Notes: a model not told the origin generated them from the sequence alone. A DNA stretch of 64,000 bases from Pseudarthrobacter sp. NBSH8 (GCF_014217545.1 NZ_CP043178.1:1364001-1428000); one strand, 5' to 3'; counted from the first letter of the stretch, positions 17,758-27,135 are shown. Numbers and translations are program-made.

Positions 17758-17781
17758 CGCCCGGCGTCGCCGTCCGCCCAC

Positions 17782-17787
17782 TAGGAT
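17782..17787 (+). promoter_or_regulatory. -10 box for leaderless TauE gene
   Basis: TAGGAT, then 6 nt, then GTG at 17794. The ATG at 17791 would lie before the predicted transcription start. Confidence 0.5.
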
Positions 17788-17793
17788 CGGATG

Positions 17794-18537
17794 GTGTTTG
17801 CATTGGTGCTCATTGCCGTCGTTGCGGGGGCACTGGCCCAGCGGCTGGCCGGCCTCGGATTCGGCCTCCTCGTCTCTCCCGTCCTGGTGGTGCTGCTCGG
17901 TCCCTTCGACGGCGTCATGATCATTAACCTCTGCGGCGCAGCCTCATCCCTGCTGATCCTCTCCAGGGTCTGGCGGCATGTGGAGTGGAAGCGCTACTCC
18001 GGACTGGCGCTCGCCGCACTCGCAGGGGTACTGCCGGGTGCCTGGCTGGCCAGCAATGTGGCCGAAGCGCCGCTGGAGATCTGCATCGGCGTCCTCCTCA
18101 TCATCGCCCTGCTGGCCTCGCAGCGGCTGACGCGCAGCTCTTGGCATGCCAGTGGCCCCGTTCCCATGGTCTCCCTCGGCTTCACCAGCGGACTGATGAA
18201 CGCGGCGGCGGGTGTCGGCGGACCGGCCATCACCGCGTACGCCATTGCCACCCGGTGGGAGCAGAAGAGTTTCGGCGCCACCCTCCAGCCCTATTTCGTG
18301 ACCACCGGACTGTCTTCCCTGGCGATCAAGTACGTACTGTCGGGTGGACATGTTCCCGGCCTGGATGCTTGGCAGTGGCTCAGCATCCTGGCCGCCATGG
18401 TGGCGGGAATCATCGCGGGCGATCTGCTGTCCGGCAAGGTCAAACCTGCCGCTGTCCGCAGGATCGTGGTGGCCATCGCCTACATCGGAGCCGTGTCCAC
18501 GCTGGCGAAGGGTTTCATCGAGCTGGCGGCGGCCTGA
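17794..18537 (+). CDS. TauE/SafE family membrane permease
   Basis: About 247 residues with seven or eight membrane segments in two repeated halves (residues about 1-110 and 125-247); both halves show the glycine-rich G.L.G...G family pattern, for example GVGGPAITAYA. TauE/SafE proteins are predicted exporters of sulfite, sulfoacetate or other small organosulfur anions. The start is GTG 17794, or ATG three bases upstream; the TAGGAT promoter box argues for the GTG. Substrate is unknown and neighbours do not define it. The dxr gene follows 46 nt downstream with its own promoter box. Confidence 0.85.
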   Translation: MFALVLIAVVAGALAQRLAGLGFGLLVSPVLVVLLGPFDGVMIINLCGAASSLLILSRVWRHVEWKRYSGLALAALAGVLPGAWLASNVAEAPLEICIGVLLIIALLASQRLTRSSWHASGPVPMVSLGFTSGLMNAAAGVGGPAITAYAIATRWEQKSFGATLQPYFVTTGLSSLAIKYVLSGGHVPGLDAWQWLSILAAMVAGIIAGDLLSGKVKPAAVRRIVVAIAYIGAVSTLAKGFIELAAA

Positions 18538-18571
18538 CCTGCAGCCTGACCGGACCGCGGGCCGGGTGCGG

Positions 18572-18577
18572 GATACT
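18572..18577 (+). promoter_or_regulatory. -10 box for leaderless dxr
   Basis: GATACT followed after 6 nt by the dxr ATG at 18584; no ribosome site. Confidence 0.45.
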
Positions 18578-18583
18578 TAACCA

Positions 18584-19768
18584 ATGCAGCCTCGCAGAAT
18601 CGTCCTCCTCGGATCCACCGGTTCCATCGGCACCCAGGCGATTGACGTCGTCGACGGCGCTCCGCACCTTTTTGAGGTGGTGGCGCTCAGCGCCGGCGGC
18701 GGAAACCTGGAGCTCCTGGCCCGCCAGGCCGTCCACACCGGTGCCGCCGCCGTGGGTATCGCCGCGGGGGATCCGCGGCAGCTGCGGGACCTGATCTCCG
18801 AGGCCGCCCGCCTCGCCGGACGGCAGGACTACCGCCCCGAAATCATCGCCGGCCCGGACGCCTCGGCCCGCATCGCCGCAGTAGCGGCGGACGTGGTGCT
18901 CAACGGCATCACCGGGTCCATCGGGCTTGCCCCGACTCTCGCCGCCCTGAAGTCAGGTGCAACACTGGCGCTGGCCAACAAGGAATCGCTCATCGTGGGC
19001 GGAGCGCTCGTCAAGGCGGCCGCCCGTGAGGGGCAGATCGTGCCGGTGGACTCCGAGCACTCAGCGATAGCGCAGTGCCTCCGCTCCGGGTCCGCGGCCG
19101 AAGTCGAGAAGCTTATCCTGACGGCATCGGGCGGGCCGTTCCGCGGCCGGACGCGCGAGCAGCTCCACGACGTAGCGCCGAAAGAGGCGCTGGCCCACCC
19201 CACCTGGGACATGGGCCTGATGGTCACCACCAACTCGGCCACGCTGGTCAACAAGGGCCTCGAGCTCATCGAAGCCCATTTGCTGTTCGACGTGCCGCTG
19301 GACCGGATCGACGTTGTGGTCCACCCGCAGTCGGTGGTCCACTCCATGGTCCAGTTCATCGACGGGTCCGTCATCGCCCAGGCGTCCCCGCCGGACATGC
19401 GCCTCCCCATTGCCTTAGGGCTGGGCTGGCCGGACAGAGTCCCCAAAGCGGCCTCCCCATGTGACTGGACCAAAGCCACCAGCTGGACGTTCGAACCGCT
19501 GGACACCGTCGCTTTCCCGGCCGTGGACCTGGCCAAGGACGCCGCCAAGCAGGGGAGTACCTTTCCCGCCGTTTTTAACGCAGCAAACGAGGAGGCGGTC
19601 ATGGCGTTCCACGCGGGACGCATCCGCTTCACCGAAATCGTGGACACCATCGATGCTGTCCTCAGCGAACATTCAGGATCCTTAGGGCTGACGCTGGAGT
19701 CGGTACTGGATGCTGAAGACTGGGCACGTACGCGCGCCCACGAACGTTTAGCAGTCAGCAGTCTCTAG
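18584..19768 (+). CDS. dxr: 1-deoxy-D-xylulose 5-phosphate reductoisomerase
   Basis: A 394-residue NADPH-dependent enzyme of the MEP isoprenoid pathway that converts DXP to methylerythritol 4-phosphate. The Rossmann loop [15 protein letters not shown] is at the N-terminus. Catalytic and metal-binding segments follow: [27 protein letters not shown] (Asp and Glu metal ligands) and SGGPFRGRT. Length is typical. It lies 18 nt upstream of the site-2 protease gene, the usual actinobacterial arrangement, with ispG of the same pathway about 3 kb downstream. Confidence 0.97.
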   Translation: MQPRRIVLLGSTGSIGTQAIDVVDGAPHLFEVVALSAGGGNLELLARQAVHTGAAAVGIAAGDPRQLRDLISEAARLAGRQDYRPEIIAGPDASARIAAVAADVVLNGITGSIGLAPTLAALKSGATLALANKESLIVGGALVKAAAREGQIVPVDSEHSAIAQCLRSGSAAEVEKLILTASGGPFRGRTREQLHDVAPKEALAHPTWDMGLMVTTNSATLVNKGLELIEAHLLFDVPLDRIDVVVHPQSVVHSMVQFIDGSVIAQASPPDMRLPIALGLGWPDRVPKAASPCDWTKATSWTFEPLDTVAFPAVDLAKDAAKQGSTFPAVFNAANEEAVMAFHAGRIRFTEIVDTIDAVLSEHSGSLGLTLESVLDAEDWARTRAHERLAVSSL

Positions 19769-19786
19769 GAAGCAGCAGATCCACGC

Positions 19787-21118
19787 ATGAGCCCCGTCCT
19801 CCTTTTCATCCTCGGCGTCGTCTTTGTGGCGATCGGCATTGCCGTGTCCATTGCGCTGCACGAAGTGGGGCACCTGTTGCCCGCCAAGCTGTTCAAAGTG
19901 CGCGTCACCAAGTACATGATCGGCTTCGGCCCCACCCTGTGGTCCAAACGGAAGGGCGAAACCGAATACGGCGTGAAGGCGATCCCGCTGGGTGGCTACG
20001 TGTCCATGATCGGCATGTATCCACCCAACAAGGAGGACGGAACCGTCCGCCCCTCGAGCACCGGCATGTTCCAGACCCTGGCCACGGAGGCCCGGTCCAT
20101 GGCACACGAGGAAGTGGGTCCGGAGGACGCAAACCGCGTGTTCTACCGGCTGCCGGTGTGGAAGAAAATCATCGTGATGCTGGGCGGTCCGGCCATGAAC
20201 CTGCTGATCGGCGTGGTCCTGACCGCCGTGCTGCTGATGGGCTTCGGCATGGCCACGGCCACCACCACCATCGCCGACGTCTCCAAATGCCAGGTGGCCG
20301 CCGGCCAAACGGTTGACCCCGATTCCCCGGACTGCCAGCTGACCCCCGCGGCCGCTGCCGGGCTCCTGCCCAACGACGTGGTCACCTCCTTTGACGGGAA
20401 AGCTGTCACCGGCTGGGACGAGCTGACCGAATGGATCCGGGCTTCCGCGGGCAGGGAAGTCAGCATCACCGTGGAGCGCGACGGCGCGCCTGTCACCACC
20501 GCAGTGACGCCGGTGCTCTCCGCCCGCCCCGTCGTCGGCGTGGACGGACGCCAGGCCAAGGACGACGCCGGCACCCTCCTGTACCAGGACGTCGGATTCC
20601 TGGGCATCGGCGCGCAGACCGAACTGGTTCCCCAGCCGGCGTCGTCCGTCCTGCCCATGGCGGGCGAAAACATCAAGCAAGTGGCTGGCGTTATCTTCAA
20701 TCTGCCCGCCCGGGTGGTGGGCGTTGCGAAGGCGGCCTTCAGTGAGGAAGAGCGGGACCCCAACGGCCCCATCAGTGTGGTGGGCGTCGGGCGCGTGGCC
20801 GGTGAAGTGGCGGCCATGGAAGAAGTGCCGCTCCAGTCCAGGATTGGCGCCCTGGTAGGGCTGCTCGCCGGACTGAACTTTGCGCTCGCGGTCTTCAACC
20901 TGATCCCCCTGCTTCCGCTCGATGGTGGCCATGTGGCCGGAGCGCTGTACGAAGGGGCGCGGCGGCGGGTGGCCAACCTGTTCGGCAAACCGGATCCGGG
21001 CGCCTTCGACATTGCCAGACTGCTGCCCGTGACCTACGTGGTGGCTGTGTTGCTGATGGGCATGAGCGCGCTCCTGATCTATGCCGACATCGTCAAGCCG
21101 GTGAGCCTCTTCGGCTGA
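19787..21118 (+). CDS. rip1: RIP family site-2 zinc metalloprotease, RseP/Rip1 type
   Basis: A 443-residue membrane protease. The first helix contains the zinc site HEVGH (residues 25-29), a PDZ domain occupies about residues 180-270, and the second zinc ligand motif is in NLIPLLPLDGGHVAG near the C-terminus. It is predicted to cleave transmembrane anti-sigma factors or other membrane substrates within the bilayer, as Rip1 does in mycobacteria. It follows dxr, as is common in actinobacteria. In many relatives ispG comes next; here about 1.7 kb carrying three other genes intervenes. Confidence 0.94.
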   Translation: MSPVLLFILGVVFVAIGIAVSIALHEVGHLLPAKLFKVRVTKYMIGFGPTLWSKRKGETEYGVKAIPLGGYVSMIGMYPPNKEDGTVRPSSTGMFQTLATEARSMAHEEVGPEDANRVFYRLPVWKKIIVMLGGPAMNLLIGVVLTAVLLMGFGMATATTTIADVSKCQVAAGQTVDPDSPDCQLTPAAAAGLLPNDVVTSFDGKAVTGWDELTEWIRASAGREVSITVERDGAPVTTAVTPVLSARPVVGVDGRQAKDDAGTLLYQDVGFLGIGAQTELVPQPASSVLPMAGENIKQVAGVIFNLPARVVGVAKAAFSEEERDPNGPISVVGVGRVAGEVAAMEEVPLQSRIGALVGLLAGLNFALAVFNLIPLLPLDGGHVAGALYEGARRRVANLFGKPDPGAFDIARLLPVTYVVAVLLMGMSALLIYADIVKPVSLFG

Positions 21119-21216
21119 CTCCTGCAGACGTCTGGCTCGACGGAGGCCCCGGATCCACCAGGAACTTGGCCTGCCTGCAGCAGGCCGTACCTGACCGAAT
21201 CGGGTGAATCTGTTAA

Positions 21217-21250
21217 ATCAGCCTTTATTGGCTGATATTAAATAATCAGC
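21217..21250. promoter_or_regulatory. AT-rich dyad upstream of the satD-like gene
   Basis: ATCAGCC (21217-21223), TTTATT, GGCTGAT (21230-21236) form a perfect dyad, and a third half-site AATCAGC follows at 21244-21250. The stretch from about 21205 to 21270 is markedly AT-rich for this genome. It is a candidate operator or imported promoter for the satD-like gene. Confidence 0.4.
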
Positions 21251-21282
21251 TGTTTTTGATTGATTATGCGTGATCACTTGGG

Positions 21283-21288
21283 TACGGT
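21283..21288 (+). promoter_or_regulatory. -10 box for leaderless satD-like gene
   Basis: TACGGT, then 6 nt, then ATG at 21295; TTGATTGATTA upstream may serve as the -35 region. Confidence 0.5.
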
Positions 21289-21294
21289 TAAGCC

Positions 21295-21960
21295 ATGTAC
21301 GTACTGACCATCGACCAGCGCGGCAGCACCGCCGACGTCGACCGTGTTCCCGATCTGATCACCGCGCTGCACAGCCTCGCGCCGGCGCCCTTTGAGCGCT
21401 CGGTGGGTGATGAACTCCAGGGCGTGGTGGAACATGCCGAGGACGTGGTGGAGATCGCCATGTACGCACTCCGGAGCGGGCACTGGTACGTCGGGATCGG
21501 CATCGGTGCCGTGCAGCTCACCCCGGGTGGCAGCCCACGGGAAGGTTCCGGGAGCGGCTTTGTGGCAGCGCGAAAGGCCGTGGAACTCGCCAAGGGGGCG
21601 GCTGGTCAGGTGCCATTGTCGGTGGTGTCCGGCAGTATCGGCCGTGGACGGGAGATGCCTCCCCGCGCCAAGGAAGGAGCCATGACCAGTGCAAATGCCC
21701 AGGCGGTGCTTCGCCTGATCGGACGGCTGGTGCAGCAGCGCACACCAGCCCAGTGGCGGGTGGTGGACCGGCTGCGCGCACTCCAGGGCGGCGATGGGAA
21801 GCACGGTAGCCAGAAACACGTGGCCCAGGAACTGGGAATCACGGAGCAGTCGGTGAGCCGTGCTGTGCTCAGGTCCGGCTGGCAGGAAGAATGGGCTGCC
21901 AGGCCCGCCGCGGCCATGCTCCTCGAGTACGCGCATTCCCAGATCGAAGGCGACCGGTGA
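21295..21960 (+). CDS. SatD-like protein with C-terminal helix-turn-helix
   Basis: A 221-residue protein. The N-terminal region (ID.RGS followed by FERSVGDELQGVVEHAEDVVEIAMYAL) matches the SatD pattern, in which a GDE(F/L)QG motif is diagnostic; a mid-region GSGFVAARKAVELA follows. The C-terminal 55 residues form a MarR/sigma-like helix-turn-helix (GSQKHVAQELGITEQSVSRAV). SatD is known from a Streptococcus acid-tolerance locus but has no established biochemical function; the layout suggests a sensor-like domain joined to a DNA-binding domain. Its stop overlaps the start of a membrane-protein gene (GTGA), so the two form a coupled pair. The assignment is from motif memory, not a search. Confidence 0.65.
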   Translation: MYVLTIDQRGSTADVDRVPDLITALHSLAPAPFERSVGDELQGVVEHAEDVVEIAMYALRSGHWYVGIGIGAVQLTPGGSPREGSGSGFVAARKAVELAKGAAGQVPLSVVSGSIGRGREMPPRAKEGAMTSANAQAVLRLIGRLVQQRTPAQWRVVDRLRALQGGDGKHGSQKHVAQELGITEQSVSRAVLRSGWQEEWAARPAAAMLLEYAHSQIEGDR

Positions 21961-22481
21961 ACGCACTATGGATCGCAGTTGCCCTGCTGGTGGCCGGATT
22001 TGCCGGATGGCCGGTGACCGCACTGGTGTTCCGGCTCGCCAGGACCATTGACGACAAAGCGGACGCGGCCAGTAAACCGGCCCCGGATGCATCAGCCCAG
22101 GATCCTTCGGCCGATGTCACCGTGGACACCGTTTCGGAAGCCCCGAGGCCGGCAACGGGGCAAACCGTCGACGGCGAGCTGATGGCGCGTGGCGGCCAGC
22201 CGCCGTCGGACGTTCCCCAGCAGGCGCAAACGCTGCCGGCCCAGCGGATCCTGCGCGGCGGGGCAATCATTGGAGTCCTGGAACGCCTGGGCGTCTGTGT
22301 GGCCATCCTGACCGGACAGCCGGTGGCCATCGCCTACATTGTGGCCATCAAGGGCCTGGGCAGGTTCGCCGAATTGAAGGAGACCCCCGTGGCTGCGGAG
22401 CGGTTCATCATCGGAACGCTCACATCCATGCTGTGGGCCGCGGGAACGGCGGCAGTGATCAAGGTGGTGTTCCTGCAGTGA
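21957..22481 (+). CDS. Membrane protein coupled to the satD-like gene
   Basis: 174 residues: an N-terminal membrane helix (ALWIAVALLVAGFAGWPVTALVF), a hydrophilic Ala/Pro/Asp-rich segment of about 65 residues, then a C-terminal region with two or three helices beginning RILRGGAIIGVLERLGVCVAI and containing KGLGRFAEL and IIGTLTSMLWA. The pattern G.IIG.LER...K...RF.EL...GTL resembles the C-terminal half of the DUF3307-type membrane proteins found beside satD in other bacteria. The GTG at 21957 overlaps the satD-like stop. Function is unknown; membrane partnership with the SatD-like protein is inferred. Confidence 0.7.
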   Translation: MNALWIAVALLVAGFAGWPVTALVFRLARTIDDKADAASKPAPDASAQDPSADVTVDTVSEAPRPATGQTVDGELMARGGQPPSDVPQQAQTLPAQRILRGGAIIGVLERLGVCVAILTGQPVAIAYIVAIKGLGRFAELKETPVAAERFIIGTLTSMLWAAGTAAVIKVVFLQ

Positions 22482-22523
22482 GTCTTCCTGGTGCCCGGAT
22501 CGGCGCCAGCCCACCCCTGGGGA

Positions 22524-22529
22524 TAGGGT
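22524..22529 (+). promoter_or_regulatory. -10 box for leaderless YciI gene
   Basis: TAGGGT, then 6 nt (GTCCTT), then ATG at 22536; no ribosome site. Confidence 0.5.
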
Positions 22530-22535
22530 GTCCTT

Positions 22536-22829
22536 ATGACTGTTTTTGCCGTTGAGTATGTGTACGCCGCCGATTCCTCCGCCGTCCGTGATGACCACCG
22601 CCCCGCACACCGCGCCTGGCTGGCGGGTCTGGCGGATGAGGGCCAACTGCTGACCAGCGGACCTTACGGTGACGGGGCCGGCGCCCTGCTGATCTTCAAG
22701 GTCCAGGACGAAACCGAGCTGAACGACCTCCTCAAGCAGGACCCGTTCGCCGTCGCCGGTGCCATTGCCGGGATCCGGACCACCGAGTGGACTCCCGTGA
22801 TCGGCCTCCTCGCCGCACACGCATCCTGA
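22536..22829 (+). CDS. YciI-like (YCII-related) protein
   Basis: A 97-residue small ferredoxin-fold protein with the YCII pattern: [28 protein letters not shown], where the conserved His lies in the first helix, and [12 protein letters not shown] with the conserved Asp-Pro. YciI proteins are putative small enzymes (some act in catabolic dehydrohalogenation or lactone steps), and most have unknown function. It has its own leaderless promoter and sits between the SatD-like pair and ispG. Confidence 0.85.
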   Translation: MTVFAVEYVYAADSSAVRDDHRPAHRAWLAGLADEGQLLTSGPYGDGAGALLIFKVQDETELNDLLKQDPFAVAGAIAGIRTTEWTPVIGLLAAHAS

Positions 22830-22875
22830 TTCCCGGACCTATTTCACTACTGAAACACCTATTCAAGGAGTCCAC

Positions 22876-24042
22876 GTGACCTCGGTCAGCCTGGGAATGC
22901 CGTCAGCACCGCCGCCCGTCCTCGCCCCCCGCCGCAAGACGCGGCAGATCAAAGTCGGTTCCGTCGGGGTCGGTTCGGACTCGCCCATCAGCGTGCAGTC
23001 CATGACCACCACGCCCACTACGGACATCAACGCCACCCTGCAGCAGATCGCGGAACTCACCGCTTCCGGCTGCGACATCGTACGGGTCGCCTGCCCGTCG
23101 GCCGATGATGCGGAGGCACTGCCCATCATCGCGCGCAAGTCCCAGATCCCCGTTATTGCGGACATCCACTTCCAGCCCAAATACGTCTTCGCGGCAATTG
23201 AGGCCGGCTGCGCGGCAGTGCGCGTGAACCCGGGCAATATCCGCAAGTTCGATGACCAGGTCAAGGAAATCGCCCGCGCCGCGAAGGACCACGGGACCTC
23301 CATCCGGATCGGCATCAACGCCGGATCCCTGGAGCCTGGAATCCTGAAGAAGTATGGCAAGGCCACGCCCGAGGCCCTCGTGGAATCGGCCGTCTGGGAA
23401 GCCTCGCTGTTCGAAGAGCACGGTTTCAACGACTTCAAGATCTCGGTCAAGCACAACGACCCCGTCATCATGGTTGCTGCCTACGAGATGCTTGCCGAGC
23501 AGGGCGACTGGCCCCTGCACCTGGGCGTGACCGAAGCCGGGCCCGCCTTCCAGGGAACCATCAAGTCCGCTACGGCCTTCGGGGCGCTCCTGGCCAAGGG
23601 CATCGGCGACACCATCCGGGTTTCCCTCTCGGCGCCGCCCGTCGAGGAAATCAAGGTGGGCAACCAGATCCTCCAGTCACTGAACCTGCGCCCGCGCAAA
23701 CTGGAAATCGTCTCCTGCCCGTCATGCGGCCGCGCCCAGGTGGACGTTTATACCCTGGCCGAGCAGGTCACTGCCGGGCTCGAAGGCATGGAAATTCCGC
23801 TCCGCGTGGCAGTGATGGGCTGTGTTGTGAACGGGCCGGGCGAAGCCCGCGAAGCCGATCTGGGTGTGGCGTCGGGCAATGGCAAGGGCCAAATCTTTGT
23901 GAAGGGCCAAGTCATCAAGACTGTGCCTGAGAGCGAGATTGTTGAGACACTGATCGAAGAGGCCATGCGCATAGCTGAAGAGATGGGGGAGGCCGATGGC
24001 GAAGATGCTGTCAAGGGTAGCCCCGTGGTTAGCGTCTCATAA
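22876..24042 (+). CDS. ispG: 4-hydroxy-3-methylbut-2-en-1-yl diphosphate synthase
   Basis: A 388-residue [4Fe-4S] enzyme of the MEP pathway that reductively opens MEcPP to HMBPP. The TIM-barrel begins [20 protein letters not shown]. The cluster cysteines are in SCPSCGRAQ and [12 protein letters not shown], the latter followed by the conserved glutamate. The GTG start at 22876 is supported by AAGGAG 6 nt upstream. Together with dxr in the same window it supplies isoprenoid precursors. Confidence 0.97.
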   Translation: MTSVSLGMPSAPPPVLAPRRKTRQIKVGSVGVGSDSPISVQSMTTTPTTDINATLQQIAELTASGCDIVRVACPSADDAEALPIIARKSQIPVIADIHFQPKYVFAAIEAGCAAVRVNPGNIRKFDDQVKEIARAAKDHGTSIRIGINAGSLEPGILKKYGKATPEALVESAVWEASLFEEHGFNDFKISVKHNDPVIMVAAYEMLAEQGDWPLHLGVTEAGPAFQGTIKSATAFGALLAKGIGDTIRVSLSAPPVEEIKVGNQILQSLNLRPRKLEIVSCPSCGRAQVDVYTLAEQVTAGLEGMEIPLRVAVMGCVVNGPGEAREADLGVASGNGKGQIFVKGQVIKTVPESEIVETLIEEAMRIAEEMGEADGEDAVKGSPVVSVS

Positions 24043-24895
24043 GGAGGACGCCGCGCTGGCGGGGATATCCGTCAGGACCCTCGCCGGTGCGGACACCGCT
24101 GCCCTGCGGCGCCTCGCGTCGCAGGACCCGGTGGCCAATGTATTTATCCTGGCGCACCTTCGGGCGGCTGGTTCGGCTGCGCCCACCACTGGTGGTGCTG
24201 CCGTCTTGGGAGTTTTCGACGACGGCATCCTGGCGGGCGCGTGCTGGGCAGGCGCCAACCTGGTCCCGGTCCAGCTTGACCCGGAATTCGCTGGGCTTGT
24301 CGCTGCGGCAGCAAGCACATCCGGCCGCCGCTTCGCCTCCGTCTTTGGCCCCGCAGATGCCGTCCTTGCACTTCATGCTGAGCTTGCCGAACTGGGGCAT
24401 GCGGCCCACGAGGTGCGGGATGAACAGCCGCTGATGACGCTGTGCGGGCCGCCGTCGGTGGAGCCGAACGCGGACCTGGACCTTGGCCGGCTGGCCGATT
24501 TTGACCGGATCCTTCCCGCCTGCGCCGCCATGTTCGAAGAGGAAGTGGGCTATTCGCCGTTCCTCGGGGGCAAGGAGTTCTATAGCCGTCGGGTGGAAGG
24601 CCTCATCCGGCAAGGCCACTCATTGGCGCACGTCAACGAATCCGGCGATGTTGTGTTCAAGGCCGAGCTGGGAGCGGTGACAGCTGATGTCACGCAGATC
24701 CAGGGTGTATGGATGAACCCCGGCTACCGCGGACAGGGTCTGAGCGCAGGCTACATGGCTGCCGTAGTGGAGAAGGCGCGAACGCTTGCCCCGGTCACCA
24801 GCCTCTACGTTAACGGCTTCAACCTGCGGGCGCGGTCCACGTATGAGCGCGTGGGCTTCCGCCAGGTTGGCACCTTCGCCACGGTGCTGTTCTAG
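23996..24895 (+). CDS. GNAT family N-acetyltransferase with DUF4081 N-terminal domain
   Basis: A 299-residue protein with an N-terminal DUF4081-like domain (about residues 25-150) and a C-terminal GNAT domain with the acetyl-CoA loop [15 protein letters not shown] and the terminal [17 protein letters not shown]. It commonly follows ispG in actinobacteria. The reading overlaps the ispG end by 47 nt; ATG at 23996 and ATG at 24005 are both possible. AAGGAGG at 24041-24047 has no ATG or GTG start in frame behind it, which is odd. Acetyl acceptor unknown. Confidence 0.82.
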   Translation: MAKMLSRVAPWLASHKEDAALAGISVRTLAGADTAALRRLASQDPVANVFILAHLRAAGSAAPTTGGAAVLGVFDDGILAGACWAGANLVPVQLDPEFAGLVAAAASTSGRRFASVFGPADAVLALHAELAELGHAAHEVRDEQPLMTLCGPPSVEPNADLDLGRLADFDRILPACAAMFEEEVGYSPFLGGKEFYSRRVEGLIRQGHSLAHVNESGDVVFKAELGAVTADVTQIQGVWMNPGYRGQGLSAGYMAAVVEKARTLAPVTSLYVNGFNLRARSTYERVGFRQVGTFATVLF

Positions 24896-24916
24896 CCTCC
24901 AGGACGTCGCTTTAGG

Positions 24917-25573
24917 TCACCCCTCAGCTTTCAGGTCACCCGTCAGGTAGTGCTGGACGTTCGGCGCCACGAGCCGGACAACGTCGTCGGAGGAAGCGGA
25001 CGCGAGCGGTTCCAGCCGAATGAGATACCGGACCAGCATCACGCCCATCATCTGCGTGGCCACGAGATTTCCGCGCATGGCGACTTCTGCGGGCGGTCCG
25101 GGGACTCCCGCCATGATCCGGCTGAGGATGGTGCGCTGTACCAGTTCCCGCAGCAGCAGGGTCTTCGCCTTCGAACCGATGGTTCCCCGGAGGAAGGCCA
25201 CCAGGCTGTGCTGGGCAGGGCTCTCCCACAAGCGCAGCACCGCCCGCACAATCGCCTCGGCCCGGTCTTCCGGCGAGTAGCCGTTGACGCCCGCCAGGAC
25301 TTTCTCCGGGTCGGCCGGCAGTGCCACGCTCAGCGCAAAGAGCTCGTCCTTGCCCTTGAAGAAGTGGTGCACCATGGCGGGGTCCACTCCGGTTTCCCGG
25401 GCGATCTGGCGCAGGCTGGTCCCCTCGAAACCGTGTTCGGCGAACAGTCTCCGGGCGGTGTCCAGGATCTGGTCCCTCGACTCGCTTGCCCCGCCGCGTC
25501 TGCCCCGCCGGCCCGGACCAGCCGCGCTGCCTGCGGGCTCCGCGGCGCCTGCGGGATCATGCTGTCCGTTCAC
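24917..25573 (-). CDS. TetR family regulator of ABC exporter operon
   Basis: A 218-residue TetR-type repressor: an Ala/Gly-rich N-terminal tail, a helix-turn-helix domain (RDQILDTARRLFAEHGFEGTSLRQIARETGVDPAMVHHFF) and a C-terminal ligand domain. The GTG at 25573 overlaps the permease stop (GTGA), making it the third gene of an ABC ATPase-permease-TetR operon. Drug or lipid exporters are often autoregulated this way. A pair of TGAATTCA palindromes upstream of the operon is a candidate operator. The reading from 25654 is rejected because it runs into the permease gene. Confidence 0.88.
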   Translation of the reverse strand: MNGQHDPAGAAEPAGSAAGPGRRGRRGGASESRDQILDTARRLFAEHGFEGTSLRQIARETGVDPAMVHHFFKGKDELFALSVALPADPEKVLAGVNGYSPEDRAEAIVRAVLRLWESPAQHSLVAFLRGTIGSKAKTLLLRELVQRTILSRIMAGVPGPPAEVAMRGNLVATQMMGVMLVRYLIRLEPLASASSDDVVRLVAPNVQHYLTGDLKAEG

Positions 25574-26325
25574 GCAGTCCGCCGCCGTAGGGTCAACGAC
25601 GCGAGGACCAGTACCGCCAGGACAATCGCCACCATGATGCCGGCGTCCATCCACAACTGATCTGTGGCCTCGGTGTTGGTGGCGATCTCCTGGAGCGCAT
25701 CCACCGAAAAGGTCAGGGGCAGGACATTCGACACAGCCTCCAGGGCCTCGTTCATCCTCTCGCGGGCCACAAAGAGGCCGCAGAGCAGGATCTGCGGGAC
25801 CACCACCACCGGCATAAACTGCACGGCCTGGAATTCTGTGCGGGCGAAGGCCGAACAGAGCAGCCCCAGGGCGACGCCAAGAACCGCATTGATCACGGCA
25901 ATCATGACCACCAGACCCGGGCTACCTTGGATCTCGAGCCCGAATATCCAGTAGGCCACGGCGGTAGCCACCAGCGACTGCAGCGCGGCCATGATGGAAA
26001 ATGCGAGCCCGTAGCCGAACAGCAGGTCTGCCTTGTGGATGGGAGTGGTCAGCAGCCGTTCCAGGGTCCCGGAGGTGCGTTCGCGCAGCATCGTAATGGA
26101 CGTGACCAGGAACATCACCACAAACGGGAAGATCGCCAGCATCATCAGGCCTACGCGGTCAAAAGTCCTGGGCACGCCTGGCGGCAGTGTTTCATTTTCA
26201 TAGAGAAAGTACACGGCGGTGAGCAGCAGCGCAGGAACCACCAGGATCAGCGCGATGCTTCGGTGGTCGTGCCGGAGTTGGTCCAGGACGCGCCGGGTGG
26301 TGGCCAACAGCATCAACAGGTTCAT
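25570..26325 (-). CDS. ABC-2 type exporter permease
   Basis: A 251-residue membrane protein with six predicted helices and the ABC-2 permease signature region ITMLRERTSGTLERLLTTPI followed by GYGLAFSIMAALQSLVATAVAYWIFGL. Together with the ATPase just upstream it should form a DrrAB-like efflux pump for drugs, lipids or similar compounds. The ATG at 26325 overlaps the ATPase stop by 4 nt; the upstream extension to 26562 is inside the ATPase gene. Substrate unknown. Confidence 0.9.
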   Translation of the reverse strand: MNLLMLLATTRRVLDQLRHDHRSIALILVVPALLLTAVYFLYENETLPPGVPRTFDRVGLMMLAIFPFVVMFLVTSITMLRERTSGTLERLLTTPIHKADLLFGYGLAFSIMAALQSLVATAVAYWIFGLEIQGSPGLVVMIAVINAVLGVALGLLCSAFARTEFQAVQFMPVVVVPQILLCGLFVARERMNEALEAVSNVLPLTFSVDALQEIATNTEATDQLWMDAGIMVAIVLAVLVLASLTLRRRTA

Positions 26326-27104
26326 GACCGTACCGTCCCTTCGGTGGACCGGCCTTCGGCGGTGTCCTGGATGATATGCAGAAAGGCCTTCTCCAGATCG
26401 GCGCTGTGCCCGCGTTGACTCAATTCCGCCGGCGTCAGCTGCGCCAGGAGCTTCCCTTCCCGGATCAGGAGCAGCGATCCGCAATGGCTGGCTTCCTCCA
26501 TCACATGGCTGGAAATCAGGAGCGTGGTCCCGGACTCGGCCATGGTCCGGAACCGGTCCCACAGGTCCGCACGGAGCACCGGGTCAAGGCCGACGGTGGG
26601 CTCGTCCAGGACGAGCAGGCTGGGACGGGCCACCAGGGCGCAGGCCAGTGAAACCCGGCTCAGCTGGCCGCCGGAGAGGTCGCCGGTTTTCTGCCTGGCC
26701 TGCGGTTCAAGCCCGACGGCGGCGATCGCCTCCGCGGCTTCGGCGCGGCCCCTGCGGTGCATGGCGCCGAAGTAGCGGACGTTGGCTTCGACGGTGAGGT
26801 CCGGATACACGCTGGGGGACTGGGTCACGTAGCCCACCCGGTGCCGCAGGTCAGGGTGCCCGGCGGGCAGCCCCAGTACTTGGACCGAGCCGGAGGTGAG
26901 TAGTTGGACGCCCATGATGGCCCGCATGAGGGTGGTCTTGCCGCTGCCGGACGGGCCCAACAGCCCGGTTATCTCGCCCCCGTGGATGGAAAAGTCCAGG
27001 CCGCGCAGGACGGGAACCTTTCCCCTGGTGACGTGCAGGGAGCTGGCGGCGACGGCCACCCCAGCCACGGGGCTGGCCGGGGCCGTTGCTGCTGAATGGG
27101 ACAT
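26322..27104 (-). CDS. ABC exporter ATP-binding protein, DrrA/CcmA type
   Basis: A 260-residue nucleotide-binding subunit. The Walker A is GLLGPSGSGKTTLMRAI, the Q-loop is YVTQSPSVYPDLTV, the signature is LSGGQLSRVSLACAL, and the Walker B is LLVLDEPTVGLDP, followed by the switch histidine in LLISSHVMEEA. First gene of the operon, with GGAGGGCACAC before the ATG. It energises the permease encoded directly downstream. Function as an exporter is inferred from the ABC-2 partner. Confidence 0.93.
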   Translation of the reverse strand: MSHSAATAPASPVAGVAVAASSLHVTRGKVPVLRGLDFSIHGGEITGLLGPSGSGKTTLMRAIMGVQLLTSGSVQVLGLPAGHPDLRHRVGYVTQSPSVYPDLTVEANVRYFGAMHRRGRAEAAEAIAAVGLEPQARQKTGDLSGGQLSRVSLACALVARPSLLVLDEPTVGLDPVLRADLWDRFRTMAESGTTLLISSHVMEEASHCGSLLLIREGKLLAQLTPAELSQRGHSADLEKAFLHIIQDTAEGRSTEGTVRS

Positions 27105-27135
27105 GTGTGCCCTCCGAAATGCTGGGAGTCCGCGC

